A DNA stretch of 64,000 nucleotides from Fragum whitleyi (GCA_948146395.1 OX411548.1:60593020-60657019), one strand, 5' to 3'. Positions 34,958 through 47,494 are shown, counted from the first letter of the stretch. The notes: generated by a model from the sequence alone, not told the origin. Numbers and translations are program-made.

Positions 34958-35349
34958 TTTCGCCTAGTAGCATGATCACGTATTAGTCTTATTTTATTTT
35001 ATTTACGGGTGTCTGGTTGCATTTCAAGGTTGTCAAACACGCAATGACAACTGTAAATGCAAGATCGGTGACAGACAAATAAAGAATAGTTCAGTTTTTG
35101 TATCGACAAGATTTTTATCAGTTTGTGTGTGTTTTGTGAGTTTTTTCTTTAAAAGGCCGGATGGTGTTTGAGTTTTGGGGTTGTTTTGTTTAAATAACTG
35201 GAGTGAGATAAGATTTTGGAGTAACTTAAGTCCTTGTTAAAATATATGCAGAACTACAGTGCTGAATTAAAGGTACGAAGAAAGTTTCTGTTATTGATAC
35301 CGTACACCAATAGGTAAAAGGTACCAGAAGACGCCATTCTAGATTTGCG

Positions 35350-35810
<461 letters not shown>

Positions 35811-36254
35811 AATTCAATATTTGCTTTCTGTTCTTCAATTTAAAATCAAACGCCTATTATGCTAAATATCTCGCTCGTCGTTTTCCGTATTTGTCCGAGA
35901 GTCCTTAGAAGTTTAAAACCTAGAATTATTTGGATTCTAGTAGATTTCTGTCGCCTGTTTATCTTGTACTTAGAAACGTCTCTCCAGAGAACAGGCCGAT
36001 GTCTTCTCTACTACTTCTTCTTGTTAACTGATAGAGAAATCAATTGCGTCCCAGGACAATCAGTACTGTATCACCACGATCCCAAAATTATTCAATGTTT
36101 AATTTCCAATCTAGACGACCCGATATTCACATAAAATGGTGCTTGACTCAGGATTATGTAGTGAAAATAGGAAGGTGCTCTTTTAATATGATAATCTTTT
36201 TTATGGGAATATCTTTCTTCGTTTGCTGAGGTCACGAGAACATGTTGCTCCTTT
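35811..36254. other. intergenic, no gene seen
   Basis: Short open frames without recognisable domains or splice context. Confidence 0.4.
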
Positions 36255-36530
36255 GTTTGAATAAGGTTTTACGCCGCTTTTAACAATTTTTCAGTCAAAC
36301 CGCTTGGACTGGAGCACCTAACTTGCATTTCTAGTATTTCTTTCACCAATACATCCACGACATCCTTTTTGATCCACCAGCTTTTCATTCCACATAAATT
36401 TACAATTTTCCCCCCTTTTGAAGGTGAACAACTCATATCGTGAAAGGTCGTGTGCCGCAGTAGGAGATCGAACCAATGGTCCTACGAACCCGTGAGCCTG
36501 ACGTGCAACCAAAAGTGCTATAACCACTGC
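36255..36530 (-). mobile_element. tRNA-derived SINE S1 (reverse orientation)
   Basis: Reads backwards from GCCGCTTTTAACAATTTTTC through CACCTAAC, CCACATAAATTTAC and TGCCGCAG to GGAGATCGAACCAATGG, the reversed B-box, and GTGCTATAACCACTGC, the reversed A-box region. Confidence 0.75.
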
Positions 36531-37019
36531 TTTGCGAAAAGTAACAATTTAGGAAGTGTGTTCCAGCCTGTTTGCAGGACAGCGCAGGCTGCTCATCGCG
36601 AAATTTTCGCATTTCGCGCAGGGCTTGTCCATGCCGTTGTATTGTCGTCTCGGGGTTAAACGCAAAGAAGGAAGAAACAAGATAACAGCCTGTGGGCGCC
36701 TACGCCTGGCTGTTGGTTGGTTGACAATGGAGAGAAAATCTAAGTAAAAGGGGGAATCATTTGCACATAGTGCATCTAGAGTTGTCCCAGTTGATAGTAT
36801 AAGCTTCTCTTTTGTAATTGGAAATGTGTGCAAAGTTTGAAATCTACGTTAAATATAACCAGAGATATCACAAAATGTAAAAGTTTTTCTCTCACGTCGG
36901 CAACGAAAATGATACCAAGGCTATAGCAAAATGTTTTTTTTTACGAAACTAACCGAGCTAATAAAACGTAAAAGTTAAAAGTGTCCTATTGGAGAGGTAC
37001 ACGGTTCATTTAATCATCT
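36531..37019. other. intergenic with dispersed repeat
   Basis: About 36690-36900 (GTGGGCGCCTACGCCTGG, then GTGCATCTAGAGTTGT, CCAGAGATATCACAAAATG) recurs diverged at 47785-48010 and in part at 21410 reversed. A tandem-core element remnant is likely. No gene. Confidence 0.5.
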
Positions 37020-37070
37020 TCTAAAACCACGCAATTACAGCTTAACTTGAGCTGTAGTTGCGAGGCCTTA
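37020..37070. repeat. small palindrome, family H2
   Basis: ACGCAATTACAGCTTAACTT pairs with AGCTGTAGTTGCG. Same family as 38139 and 38466. Confidence 0.65.
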
Positions 37071-37649
37071 GAAGTAAACCGATGCACAAAAGTAGCGGTC
37101 AGCATGTCACACAACTCCGGTGAAAAGTTTATGAAGCTGACCACTTTGACATCTCGAACATAATTTCATTTGCATATTTGCCACGGTGTAACGAAATATA
37201 TGATGACCGATTTCACGCTTAAATCCCGTTATTCGCTGCGAATCACACAATTGGGCTTTCGGAGAAAAAAATGTTGAAAATAAAACACGCAAAAAGGAAA
37301 AGTACACGTTGACTACTAGGAATACATAAATGTTTCCTGAGCCACGACTCTTATAATAATAATGATAATAATAATAAATTATGATAATAAAAAGATTCGC
37401 CTCAAACGCTTCTTGTATGCCGTATCTTTTTAACATTTTGCTTTGCATTCCTTGGTGTAACCCTAGTTTCATTTTCGATCTGCAATCATGACCGTTTAAG
37501 CAATATTTCATTTTCAAGATATCTATTGATATCTCTTACTTTTTATACTCGTAAATTGTCAACAAACTTATTTTTATTCACCACCTGCATTTGCTCCCCT
37601 CCCCTTGTTTATGTACGCCATTAAATATTTTATATCATTATTATTGTTG

Positions 37650-37692
<43 letters not shown>

Positions 37693-38138
37693 AATTACCA
37701 TTGTTATCATTTTCAATTCGGTTGTTTCATCGGAAATGTTTGATTCAAAGGTTGATGATAACTGATAAATGAGCTATCTTTTCTCAACAAAAAATCCATT
37801 ATTTGACATTTATAACTAGTGATTGTTTGAGCTGTAATAACAGGGCTTCAGTTTTCCAAACCAGGTGCTTACTTCCGAATGCAGCTTCAGGATTGGAATT
37901 AAATGCATATTTCAACAATTTTCATGTTGTTGGTACACGGTTACTGGGCGATGATATGAGCGGCGTAACAACTTTCCCTGTCTCCCATTTATGATTTTTC
38001 GTCAAAGAAAATGTATTCTGTCAAATGAAATGTTCACCAACTGTACTTTAACTCACCACACCTAGAAAATTATCATTACTTTAAGCAGTTTTTCGTCGTT
38101 TGCACTTTAATTTTGTTTCGCTATAATCATTGTTGGAC
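37071..38138. other. intergenic, TTA microsatellite
   Basis: An ATT/TTA trinucleotide run lies at about 37638-37690 and a shorter AAT/TAA run at 37352-37390. No coding feature recognised. Confidence 0.5.
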
Positions 38139-38195
38139 GACAAAATCTCGTAACTACAGCTTAATTCAAGCTGTAGTTACGTGATTTTGAACGCC
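38139..38195. repeat. small palindrome, family H2
   Basis: Perfect core CGTAACTACAGCTTAATTCA with AGCTGTAGTTACG (38149-38181), extended by AAAATC and GATTTT. A third copy is at 38466-38510 (ATCGTAACTACATCTT, AAGACGTAGTTACAT). Confidence 0.75.
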
Positions 38196-38465
38196 CAACG
38201 AGAATATATATCGAATTTCCGCTAAAAAAGGGTGAAAGGTGACTTTAAACAGTGTCGTGAGAAAAAAAGATTTTCGTTTATTTACTGATAGCAGTCCATT
38301 AGTCATACAACGGCGGGTTTAGGTATTGAACACATTGGAAATTTTAAAACACGGATGTAATTATTTTGTGTTAAGGTGAGTTGAACACTGAAATTTTGTG
38401 TTTTTTTCTGTCTATTGACATAATTTGTCTCAAAAAGCGATTATCTAAAGTGTCAGTGGGCGACC

Positions 38466-38510
38466 AAAACATCGTAACTACATCTTTAATCAAGACGTAG
38501 TTACATGGTG
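38466..38510. repeat. small palindrome, family H2 (diverged)
   Basis: ATCGTAACTACATCTTTAAT with CAAGACGTAGTTACAT; about 290 bp from the copy at 38139. Confidence 0.6.
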
Positions 38511-38914
38511 AAGGTGTACCACTGACGAAAGCGTTAGATCAAGCTATATAGCTCGACTATTTTTGAATAGATCTAAACCCTACGGTAAAAAAAAATGGCA
38601 CAAACAAATGTTTTTAATTGTGATCGGATGCAGCACAAGTCAAGAAGGAAAATGGAGGATCCTATCACGGACCCCAAATATACAATAATATATAATAAAT
38701 GTATATTGAGATTCCCTGGTCCTATATAATAATATCAATGGCAATTTTATCGTCAAAATACGAAAAATAAATAAATGAATAAATAAATGATTACATTTAT
38801 AAATAAATGTAAAATTTGATTCAGTCTAGTTTAATACCCGAAAGGGGAGTTAGGCAGTATATATAGATAGATAGTTGGCATTAAATTCACCGTCATAAAC
38901 TTGAACATACGATC

Positions 38915-39143
38915 ATGTGCGTGGGTGACATTTCCAACAATTTACATATGTGCAAAGTTTAGACTCAGATCAGGCTGTGCAGTCGCTGGTCAGAGTCTTC
39001 ACTACGCATTCAATACAGACCAAAAGTCTCTGCTTAGAATCTAACAACAATCTAAATACATTGCATGATTGTTCAGACTGCTCATCGCCTGTCCATCACG
39101 TAGGCCTACACATGAGATTGTTGGAAATGTCACGCACAGGCTA
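38915..39143. mobile_element. MITE family M3, copy 1
   Basis: Terminal inverted repeats TGTGCGTGGGTGACATTTCC and GGAAATGTCACGCACAGG, with CAACAATT inside. Internal AGATCAGGCTGTGCAGTCGC and GTCTTCACTACGC are shared with the copy at 41672. Confidence 0.8.
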
Positions 39144-39189
39144 ATACATTTTTTCCTGTCCAGTCTAAGAGCTGGGCTTACCAGGGAAT

Positions 39190-39700
39190 ATTTCGCGCGC
39201 TTTCATTATTCGACACGTGCTCAGCATCCCGTTTAAATCACGTGATATCGGTACCGTCACGCTTTGATGACTGGACTTTGTAACCTGCGCGGCCCGCTGT
39301 CAAATCGAAAGTAGATGGGGAATTAATTTAATTGGTAAGAGACACACACGTGTTTTGTGTATTGGTCGAGAAATCGATCTCACGTGCATTGATGAGTAAC
39401 TGTTGCTCATTCCCCAAGAAAAAATATCGATAAAACCAAGCTGTTCGCATAATTTATGAAAATAATTTTCTCGTGTAGACGCTCTAACACAAATGCATGA
39501 TGTCATTTGGGACTATCGGCCATATTGTGTAGTTTTCGAGATTTTCTCTTGGAATCGGTTCATTGCTTGGAATTTGTTTATGTGAATGAATAGATATTGG
39601 CAGGAATTAATAGTGGACGAAGCGCACGTGGTGGAATTTATTGATACAAAACAATGTTTCTGGATCTAAACAAAAGTCGTCTGCGAATTCGAAGGTTAGT
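39190..39700 (+). promoter_or_regulatory. candidate promoter and untranslated first exon with five CACGTG boxes
   Basis: Perfect CACGTG at 39214-39219, 39239-39244, 39347-39352, 39381-39386 and 39625-39630, in a stretch with visibly more CpG (CGCGCGC at 39194, GCGCGGCCCGC near 39287) than its surroundings. Inverted CCAAT (ATTGG) occurs at 39331 and 39361. GAAG|GTTAGT at 39691-39700 could be a donor. This could be the promoter of the plus-strand gene whose start codon is at 47552, 8 kb away. No transcript evidence; the link is inference. Confidence 0.4.
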
Positions 39701-39830
39701 GCGCGTCTCAAATGTTGAGTTTTCTTGTAGCAAAGCAGACGACAGTCACCAAATTGCAGGTCTGTGATATATTCTAGAAAGTATTCCAGATATTTGTGAC
39801 AGCTGCCATAAAAAGAAAGACTAGACCTGC

Positions 39831-39956
39831 TTTTTGGGCGAAAACACGGTGCAAACTAATTGCAAATTATACCCCGCTTTGCATGTACACGTGTGTGCAA
39901 AGCGGTGTATAATTTGCAAACAGTTTGAACCGTTTTGTCATCCAGAACACAGGGCT
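39831..39956. repeat. foldback MITE, family F1, copy 2
   Basis: ACACGGTGCAAACTAATTGC, CCGCTTTGCATGT pairing with TGTGCAAAGCGG and GCAAACAGTTTGAACCG. Same family as 34806. Confidence 0.8.
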
Positions 39957-40972
39957 GAAGACAGGAGTTGAACTCTTATGAGATTATTAAGGAATTGGGA
40001 ATAGATCTCCATGGCTTTTGAATTGGCATTTCCAAGTTTATCTCATTTACTGTGACTGCATCTCTGATCATGCACGGATCTAGAAGTTGCACTCATCTGC
40101 TCAAGGAGGGAGGGGCGGAGTCCTACATAACATTAAAATATATTCACAAGCATAAGGATCAGAACTGTAAAAGCTGTAAATATGACATTTTGTAAGCTCA
40201 CTGACCGAAGGATACATAGAATAGTAGGTTTTCCTAATTTGAGATTTTTAGATTTTCCTAACTTGAAAATTTGGGCAGTGGAGATTGTCATACCCTTTTC
40301 AACGTTTGCCTCTAACCCATGGATTGATTAAAATTGTAATTGAGTGGGATGGCAGCTAGAGGCTAGGAAAGGATATTATTAATCATTCAAGCTGTATTTA
40401 CGATGTTTTGATCATTCGCCAACGCTCATATCATAGAAAAGGGGAGCAGACGGAGGATATTCATCTTCTGTCACAGTCAACATATTGCCTTAATACTATA
40501 TATTTTATGTTGGTCGCATTCCGAGTGCGTATAAATGTCAAAATCCTGGTTACGCCTATATGGACTAAGCTCAGCCTTAACAGAAGTACTAGTGCTTTCC
40601 AAATAGTAATAATGGAAAAATTCAGTCAGCAGTCAGACTGGCTAAAATGTCTGAAAAAATGCAATTTGAAACAAAATAAAAATAAGATTATGTCTATGTA
40701 TACATTAATGCAATGCAATTATTGTCTATTCTTGAATTATTCTTAATATTTTGGTATAAACTTTAAATTATGAATATATACAGTCAGAACCACAATAATA
40801 AAGAGGATTAGAGGTCAAGTTTGTCTAGACAGTATTGACCTTTGACCCTTTGATCAATGGTACAAATTAGCCTTACCCTTTCCTTCCATGCTAGAGTAAG
40901 ACTGTACATTTTAGGTTAACCCATTCCCGCTGCTACCCAAATCTGTTATTTATAGCATGAATGTACATCTTT
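39957..40972. other. intergenic or 5' intron, no gene seen
   Basis: A half copy of palindrome H2 lies at about 40385-40417. A 112-codon open frame at 40408 has no recognisable domain or splice context and is not called. Confidence 0.4.
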
Positions 40973-41248
40973 GATTGATTGATTGATTAAAGGGAGTTTA
41001 ACGTCGCTTTCAACATTTTTCAGTTATATTTCAGAAGCTGGACCACTTAACAATGGTTTTTGTGTATTTCACCAGTACAACCACCACATCCTTCCCTAAC
41101 CTCCAGCTACTATCTCACATAGGTCTAAGATTATCAACCCATTGGTGAGAGACAAAAAGTCGTAAAGAATGAGTGCCGTAGGGGATCGAACCAGGGACCT
41201 CTGGATTGACAATGTGACGTGCTACCAACTGGGCTATGACGGTGGCTT
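40973..41248 (-). mobile_element. tRNA-derived SINE S1 (best copy, reverse orientation)
   Basis: GATTGATTGATTGATT is the tail. The body follows: TTTAACGTCGCTTTCAACA, CTAACCTCCAGCTACTATCT, CACATAGG, ATTGGTGAGAGAC. The tRNA-like head is read on the minus strand: CATAGCCCAGTTGGTAGCAC (A box) and CCCTGGTTCGATCC (B box). A promoter-bearing head and a simple-repeat tail are SINE hallmarks. Confidence 0.88.
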
Positions 41249-41671
41249 AATGTACATCTTACTATAGAAATATAAGGGGCTCCTTGCAAAAGTTGTGGGA
41301 TTCAGAGTCAATTTTGGGGTAAATCCCCTCTGTGGGTAGGTTCTAATATAGGATCCTTGATAACCATATTCAGAAAAGGATTTCAATTTTGTTTCAATCA
41401 AAATACTAGAACCTATTCAGACATTTTGACTTGTCCTGCTCAAGTTTTAAAAATCATACTAAAATCAGACTTACCATATACCTTTTAATAAAGGCTCCTG
41501 TGAGCTATACATAACATGGTTGGGGAGCATTTATTTAGTATGAATTTACTGATTAAAATAAAAAATTAAATTGGGATGAGCACCTGGTAGCTTGGATGAA
41601 ATGTTGTGGTTGTATTGGTGTGAGAAGGAAACAACAGGAATTCATGGGTAGGTGCACCAGCTTCTAAAATG
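41249..41671. other. intergenic or 5' intron with SINE fragment
   Basis: About 41575-41665 resembles a plus-orientation S1 body (GATGAAATGTTGTGGTTG, GGTGTGAGAAGGAAAC, GGTGCACCAGC). The rest is unremarkable. Confidence 0.45.
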
Positions 41672-41911
41672 AGCTTGTGTATGACATTTGCAACAATTTC
41701 ACATGTGCGCAATGTTAAGACACAGATCAGCCTGTGCAACCGCACAGTCTGATCAGAGTCTTCACTACGCGCTCAGCAGATGGATACAGACCTAAAGTGG
41801 CTGTTCGCAACCCAAGCTTAATTTTAATACACTGAGTGATAGTCTAGGAAGCTGAAAGGCTTTCCCTCTGGCCCACATTGAATTGTTGGAAATGTCACAC
41901 ACAGACTCAAA
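41672..41911. mobile_element. MITE family M3, copy 2
   Basis: Left GAGCTTGTGTATGACATTTG, right GGAAATGTCACACACAGACT. Shares AGATCAGCCTGTGCAACCGC and GTCTTCACTACGC with copy 1 at 38915. Confidence 0.8.
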
Positions 41912-43711
41912 TATAACAACAATTATATTTTTTGATTTGTTAGTCACTTTAAATCCCATACAAACAAAGCAGACGAATTCACAGAATCAGTTTGTATAAT
42001 AAAAGATAAAGGATAAAGGATGTTACATCCAGTAGCAGTTGTTTAGTATAGACTAGCCCATGAACAACAAACATGAGCAGTGTTCACTAGCTAGCAGGCT
42101 GAATACACACGCAAATCAATTAGTATGTGTATTCAGTGATTGAGTCATAGTCATGCATTGGATTAGAATTTATAGATGTGGTATGGTTCACTTTTTATGT
42201 CATAAATTCTTAATATCAATAAATATTTGAATAATTTCAAGCATGCATGTAATAAGTACTTCTCCCTTTATACTCTGAAGTTTCTGATCTGAAATATTCA
42301 GTAGATTATATTCATACAACTATTTCATTTATTTACCAAGGGCTTAGTGCTAAACCATTGCAAGTATATGTTGTATATGTCATGCAAAAAGGGACCATCT
42401 GGAAAGGCAGTCAAATGAACTTTTGATAAAGAGGTTCATCAAGCAGTTATTGCATTTCAAAAATAATCTTATTGAAAGGTAGAATGACCACTTTTGAAAA
42501 TATTTTTTTAAAGACAGGAATTAGTTGGGTTAACTGTTCAACTTTTTTTCTGATATAGACAATTGATATTGATTTTCTGATATAGATATCAATAAGAAAT
42601 ACTAGTTACTCATTTCAAGTATTATATAGGCCTTCCAATACATCTTATATTTACTGTTTCATGGCAGCTGGAGTGGCTAATCATGAGATCCAAGTATTTC
42701 TTACACCTGTACTACCACAAGATTCTTTTTAAGCCGCCACCTGCTCACAAAATGTAGGTTTATCAACCTATTGGTTGGATGCGAAAGCATAAGGATTGAA
42801 CCAGAGAACTCATGTTTGGCAATTTAACCCACTACCACCAGAACTTTAGCAGTGGCCTATCTAATTTTAACAGAAAATCTATATAAGGGTTTTTGGTTAC
42901 ATATATGTTTTAAAGGAAAACTTTACATCAATCAAGAGGGTCCTAAAGTTAATGAGTCAACTAAACAAACTGTGGTTTTACTTTTCTTTAACAAAAAGCT
43001 CAAGATATACAAAATAAGTTCTTATTTATTACACTGTTCAATAGATACAAGGAGGAAATGCAACCAATATCTTGAGTCCACTTCAATGGCTATTAAGGTT
43101 ATAGCTTATTTTTTCATTTGAAATGAAGAATATTCATATTTGATTTATGTAGACGGTTTCACTTCATAACCAATTAGTGCTAAATTAGATTTAAAGTATC
43201 TTCATGATGGTAAAGTATAATTTTCATTTTTTCATCATGATAACTTTAACTTTAATAAATACTGTTTTGATGCACAAGTTTCTCTTAACAACTTGTGGGG
43301 ATATATCAGAACCAAAGTCAGGCAATAACATTTAGACTATTTCTTTAAAGCACCTGAAACATGTTTTATATGAATTTACAGCTATTCTTTGGTTAAAGGT
43401 AGAGAAAGTATTGGATATATTTTGACTATTTTGAGATCAATTTCAGGAAAGAATTGAAGACTGTTTTAAAGTCTTCAATTCTTTTCTGAAGCTGATCCCG
43501 AAGGGTCCTAGGGACTCACATCAGTTAGTCTTGAGGGTCTTGGCTACGTATTCAGGAGTCAGACTCAGACTCGTAAAACCTGTGTCCCTTAAAATCATTA
43601 GTTTGGGTGAGCAGCTAGTGGCTAAAATGATATAATATTGTGGTTGTACTGGAACAAGAAATGTTGGAAAACTATGGGTAGGTGCAACAGCTACATTGAT
43701 TTAACTGAAAT
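41912..43711. other. intergenic or 5' intron with repeat remnants
   Basis: About 42660-42845 is a degraded reverse S1 SINE (GGATTGAACCAGAGAACTCA). About 43430-43600 is the dispersed repeat shared with 28845 and contains a GAATTGAAGACT/AGTCTTCAATTC inverted repeat. About 43605-43700 is another SINE-body remnant. An open frame at 42852-43121 has no recognisable domain. Confidence 0.45.
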
Positions 43712-45136
43712 CAGCGCTCTAGATAAGCTCTGTTTTTCCGTAATTTACGGATGTAAAATTACTGGTTACGGATCATTTTTAGCAAAACTCCGTAAAAGAT
43801 ACGGAATGTTTTTGGCGTGTACGGATATTTTTGGGTACGAACGCGTAAATCAAAGGGAAGTCACTTTGTAGAATTTAAGATAATAATTTCGGCTATTCCC
43901 GATATTGACGAGCATCTACGTTACCCGCTCGGACTTTTTTTGTAAACTGGAAAATAGCATCGCCGAAGTTTCCCGATTGTTAGTAACGTTGTAAATACGC
44001 ACTCGGAAGTTACCGATCGTTTTCGACTATTCCCGTGACAATGGAATGCGGACCGTGGGAAAATTATTTGTAAACATTGCGGTACCCAGCATCGAGGTGC
44101 TTACGAGACCAGCTGATCTGCTGACCGCAAAAATTACAGCAAAATTACGCTAATCGGCAGATAAACATAAAACGTCAGGGATTTTTTTTTTCAATGGATT
44201 ACTAAAAAATACCTCACTAAATCCCAGATCAGTTATCAAATCGTTCATGGACGAAATAACATACTCCATCACTGAAAAAAGTTCAGGCGGTAAGACGAAG
44301 GTTCGCGGCAAGCAGATTCGTTTTCGACGGTTTGAATGTCTGCTTTGACAAGAGAAATCAAGATTCTGAGTAAAAATGACTATTGATCTGGAATCTGCTG
44401 TTCAAAATTAATTATTCGTCCTAATTCATCAGTTCTAGTGCTATGTTATCATCGTTCTTCCGACCGTGAGAAGGTAAAGTGAAAGTAGACTTTGCTTTCT
44501 GATGCTTACGCTGGTTCAAGCAGATACGCATATTTTATAAAATATTAAGATGATAATTTTGCTGAAAAAAAAAAACAAAAAATAGAAAAAATGGAAGATA
44601 TGAAAGAAAACAATTTAAGAAAATTCAATACAATGAAATATCGTACATTTAACTGATCCAAGGGGGGGGGGGGGGTATTTTTCTGTTCTTAACTGTTTCA
44701 ATCAGGGCTTTAAAATTCTACTCGTCCTGCATGATTTTTCCTTCTTTGTCTATATAAGCAGGACGAGTGGATTTTGCAAAATTTCACTAATGAAATTAAT
44801 GTATCACTATATTCTTTTATACAGCAGGACGAGTAGAAAGAATTTTCAAGCCCTGATTATTGAATTTAAAACAAAAAAAAAAGGTATTTTTTAAAGAATG
44901 TTCAATGATTAAAAGAAAAGAAAACTACATTTAATGAAAGGGTTGCTGTATTGTTGTTAAAGCAGTTCAGGTACAAAAACTTGTTTTTTAGGTTATAATT
45001 AAGAAAGAAATGAAAATTCACTTTTCTTCCATTTGCTCTTTACCGAAAGTTGTACTGATCCTCCATATCAGGTACTGATTGAAAATTATTTCAATCAGTA
45101 CTGTACTGATGGCCTTTGAAATTATCTGGAGCACTG
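43712..45136. mobile_element. hAT-like element, 1,425 bp, 5-bp target duplication
   Basis: Terminal inverted repeats CAGCGCTCTAGATAA and TTATCTGGAGCACTG. GAAAT lies directly on both sides (43707-43711 and 45137-45141). The left interior is CpG-rich with repeated TTACGGAT units. No transposase is visible. A 155-bp MITE is nested at 44703-44855. Confidence 0.8.
44703..44855. mobile_element. MITE with CAGGGCTTTAAAATTCT termini (153 bp), nested
   Basis: Left CAGGGCTTTAAAATTCTACT and CGTCCTGC; right GCAGGACGAGTAGAAAGAAT and TTTCAAGCCCTG. It also has an internal GCAGGACGAGTGG. Its termini resemble those of the MITE at 12680. No clean target duplication. Confidence 0.75.
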
Positions 45137-45239
45137 GAAATAACTGTTGTAAGCATTAAGCCTCATACAAACGATTGAGGAATATAATTTCTAGACTTTT
45201 GGATATTTATGTAGTGAATGTTTAAGTGACTTTGTTTAT
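45137..45239. other. short spacer
   Basis: No feature seen between the hAT-like element and the following SINE. Confidence 0.4.
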
Positions 45240-45492
45240 CTGTTTGAATGGGATTTTACGCCACTTTCAACAATCTTTCAGTTAGATTGTGGCAGATGGA
45301 GCACCTAACAATAGATTCCTGGTATTTCTCTCACCACTTCAAGCATCACATCCTTTCCTAGCCTCCAGCTGCTATCTCACATAGGACTACGATTATCAAG
45401 CCATTTGTGAGACAAAAAGTTGGAAAGGATGAGTGCCCCACCGGGGATCAAACCTGGGACCTCTAAATTGACAGTCCGACGCATTGCCAACA
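45240..45492 (-). mobile_element. tRNA-derived SINE S1
   Basis: Reverse orientation: TTTTACGCCACTTTCAACAA, CACCTAACAATAGATTCCTG, CTAGCCTCCAGCTGCTATCT, GGGGATCAAACCTGGGACCT (reversed B box). Confidence 0.85.
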
Positions 45493-47202
45493 TTTAAGTG
45501 ACATTTAACCTTACAAACAATTCTAGAATATAATGTCTAGACCCCTTGGATGTAATGTAGTGAATGTTTAAATGACCTCGTGTTTATTAAATACCAATAT
45601 ATCACACAAGTTATCTAGAAGACTGCAATCAATCTTTGAAAATAGCAAAATAAATGATACTAGCATTCTATTGTATCCAGGTGTGCTGATGTAAAAGTTT
45701 TCACATGCCAACATTATTACAATAGTGAATTTATAAAATATTCCTAGGAATTAAAATACAGATACAATGTAATTGCCGACTTGGAAAAATTAATGAATTA
45801 CAAGGGTTGTGGAATTCCCAAGCCCATTTGCCTCCAATGGATGTAAAATTTCTACATGTTTCTACATGTAGACACAATTACAATCTGTTGCAGCTAGTTG
45901 GCTTTGTACTCAAGGACTAGCTCTAGAACTTGTTGAAGATGTTCTTGGACTGACATTTAACATTCTTAAACATTCAAGAACAGTTCTTAAGCTTTTTTCT
46001 CAGATCCTGATATCCTAGTAAACATGCAGTTCTTATTTCTGTAACCATAATGGAAAGAAACCTCTATGACATTAAATGATAATGGATTAAGGCTTCCAGA
46101 GATTTTCTGTGTATTTTAGGGTTTCTATTTGGTAATATAAGTTACATGTTTTGCACTAAGAACTCTTTAGCCCATCCAATGAGCTATCAATTGTTATAAT
46201 TCTAGAAGCACTTTAATCCAGCCCCCATGCAGTGAGCATGACATAGTTGTCTCCATGACCAATATATGTTTGTGCACTAATGCATCTGTAAATGTCACAA
46301 GTAATTTCTCCTTTTTCCACAATATTCTCTACCAGATAAAGTAGTTTCATGTATGCATAGTTAAATTATATTTAATTTTATAAAAGAATATAAAAATATG
46401 TATATATCATTGGTAAATGATCATAATATCCTAGCTTTAGCTTGATTTAGCGGTAGTTACAGTGTTATGATCATTCATCAAATATAATTTTTATGACAAT
46501 GTAATTTTTTGTCATGGCACTGTGTGTTTCATGTGCCATTGCATCGGTAAACTTTTCTTTAAACATCTTCTTCTTCTAAACTGCTTTGATGAAACTTGTC
46601 ATGAATGATCATGGATGACCCTCTTCTAAAGTTGTTCAAGAAATTTGGATTGACCCCCAAATATAGGCGTGGCAAGCTGGGCTTATTCTCACTATAAAGT
46701 CTTAAAACATCTTACCCTCCCAAACCATTGCCTCAATTTCAACAAAGCTTGGCATGAATGATCCTAAAAAAATTGGTTGACACTCTTCTAAAGTTGTTCA
46801 AGAAATTTTGTTTGACCCCCAAATATTGGCATGACACTGTGCATAATTGGTAGGCACGCCAATAATCATCTTCAACCTCTGTCAATGAGGAGCCCTGCAG
46901 TCAGCCAAGATGGTAATATGTAAATGGTCTCTGAATACTTGGGTAGTAAGTTTGATCCCGAACTCTTCCAACTTTCATCTAACATTGACAAAAGCCAATG
47001 GGCAAATGATAAGTTGTATGCCCTAGCAGGATTGGCTTTTGATGCCTGGGGTACAATGTTGTGGTTGTGCTGGTGTGAGAAACAACAGGAAGGCATGAGT
47101 AGGTACACCACACAATAAAATTGACTGTTGAAAGTGCCATGCAAACAAATTAATCAAACAAAGCAACCTCTTTAACTTGAATTGACAAGCCAGAAATATT
47201 AA
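45493..47202. other. intergenic or 5' intron: repeat remnants
   Basis: Around 46290-46330 there is an M1-like fragment (CTCCTTTTTCCACAATATTC). 46417-46477 is a diverged H2 palindrome. 46563-46840 is a two-unit tandem of about 167 bp (CTCTTCTAAAGTTGTTCAAG at about 46621 and 46788). 46885-47130 is a SINE-like piece (AAGTTTGATCCCGAAC; GGTGTGAGAAACAACAGG). Confidence 0.45.
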
Positions 47203-47471
47203 TTAACCCTCATGCTGAACCGGAAATATTCCTGCTTTGGCAGGAGCTATAGAAAAACATCAGCCTGCACTTATGTGCAGTCTGATGTTTGTCTACACCA
47301 CCTGTTTCTCACTTTCAAACCAGAATTATCAATAGATTTAGTTTTCCAATGAAATTGTCCTACAGTTGGTACTTTCAGTGCTTTTTGCCCTTTGATTTTG
47401 ATGCAAATTTTTTGCCAAAATTTATTCAACATGACAAGGGTTAAATAAGAAAAAAATATGACAAGGGTTAA
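47203..47471 (-). mobile_element. MITE family M2 (TTAACCCT...CATGACAAGGGTTAA)
   Basis: TTAACCCTCATGCTGAACCG at the left; CAACATGACAAGGGTTAA at 47430-47444 and a second ATGACAAGGGTTAA ending at 47471, so the terminal segment is duplicated. It is in opposite orientation to the copy at 63044. Its right end lies 24 bases before the acceptor of the next exon. Confidence 0.8.
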
Positions 47472-47494
47472 TATTTGATGTACCTTTTTTTCAG

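Noticed and set aside
40408..40746. 112-codon plus-strand frame
   Set aside because: No recognisable domain, AT-driven composition, no splice or start context.
40975..41248. tRNA gene at the A/B-box-like sequence near 41180-41245
   Set aside because: Followed by a conserved SINE body and a GATT tail, repeated elsewhere; a retroposon, not a tRNA gene.
44703..44855. 5-bp target duplication for the nested MITE
   Set aside because: Flanks TCAAT and ATTAT do not match, so no duplication is claimed.
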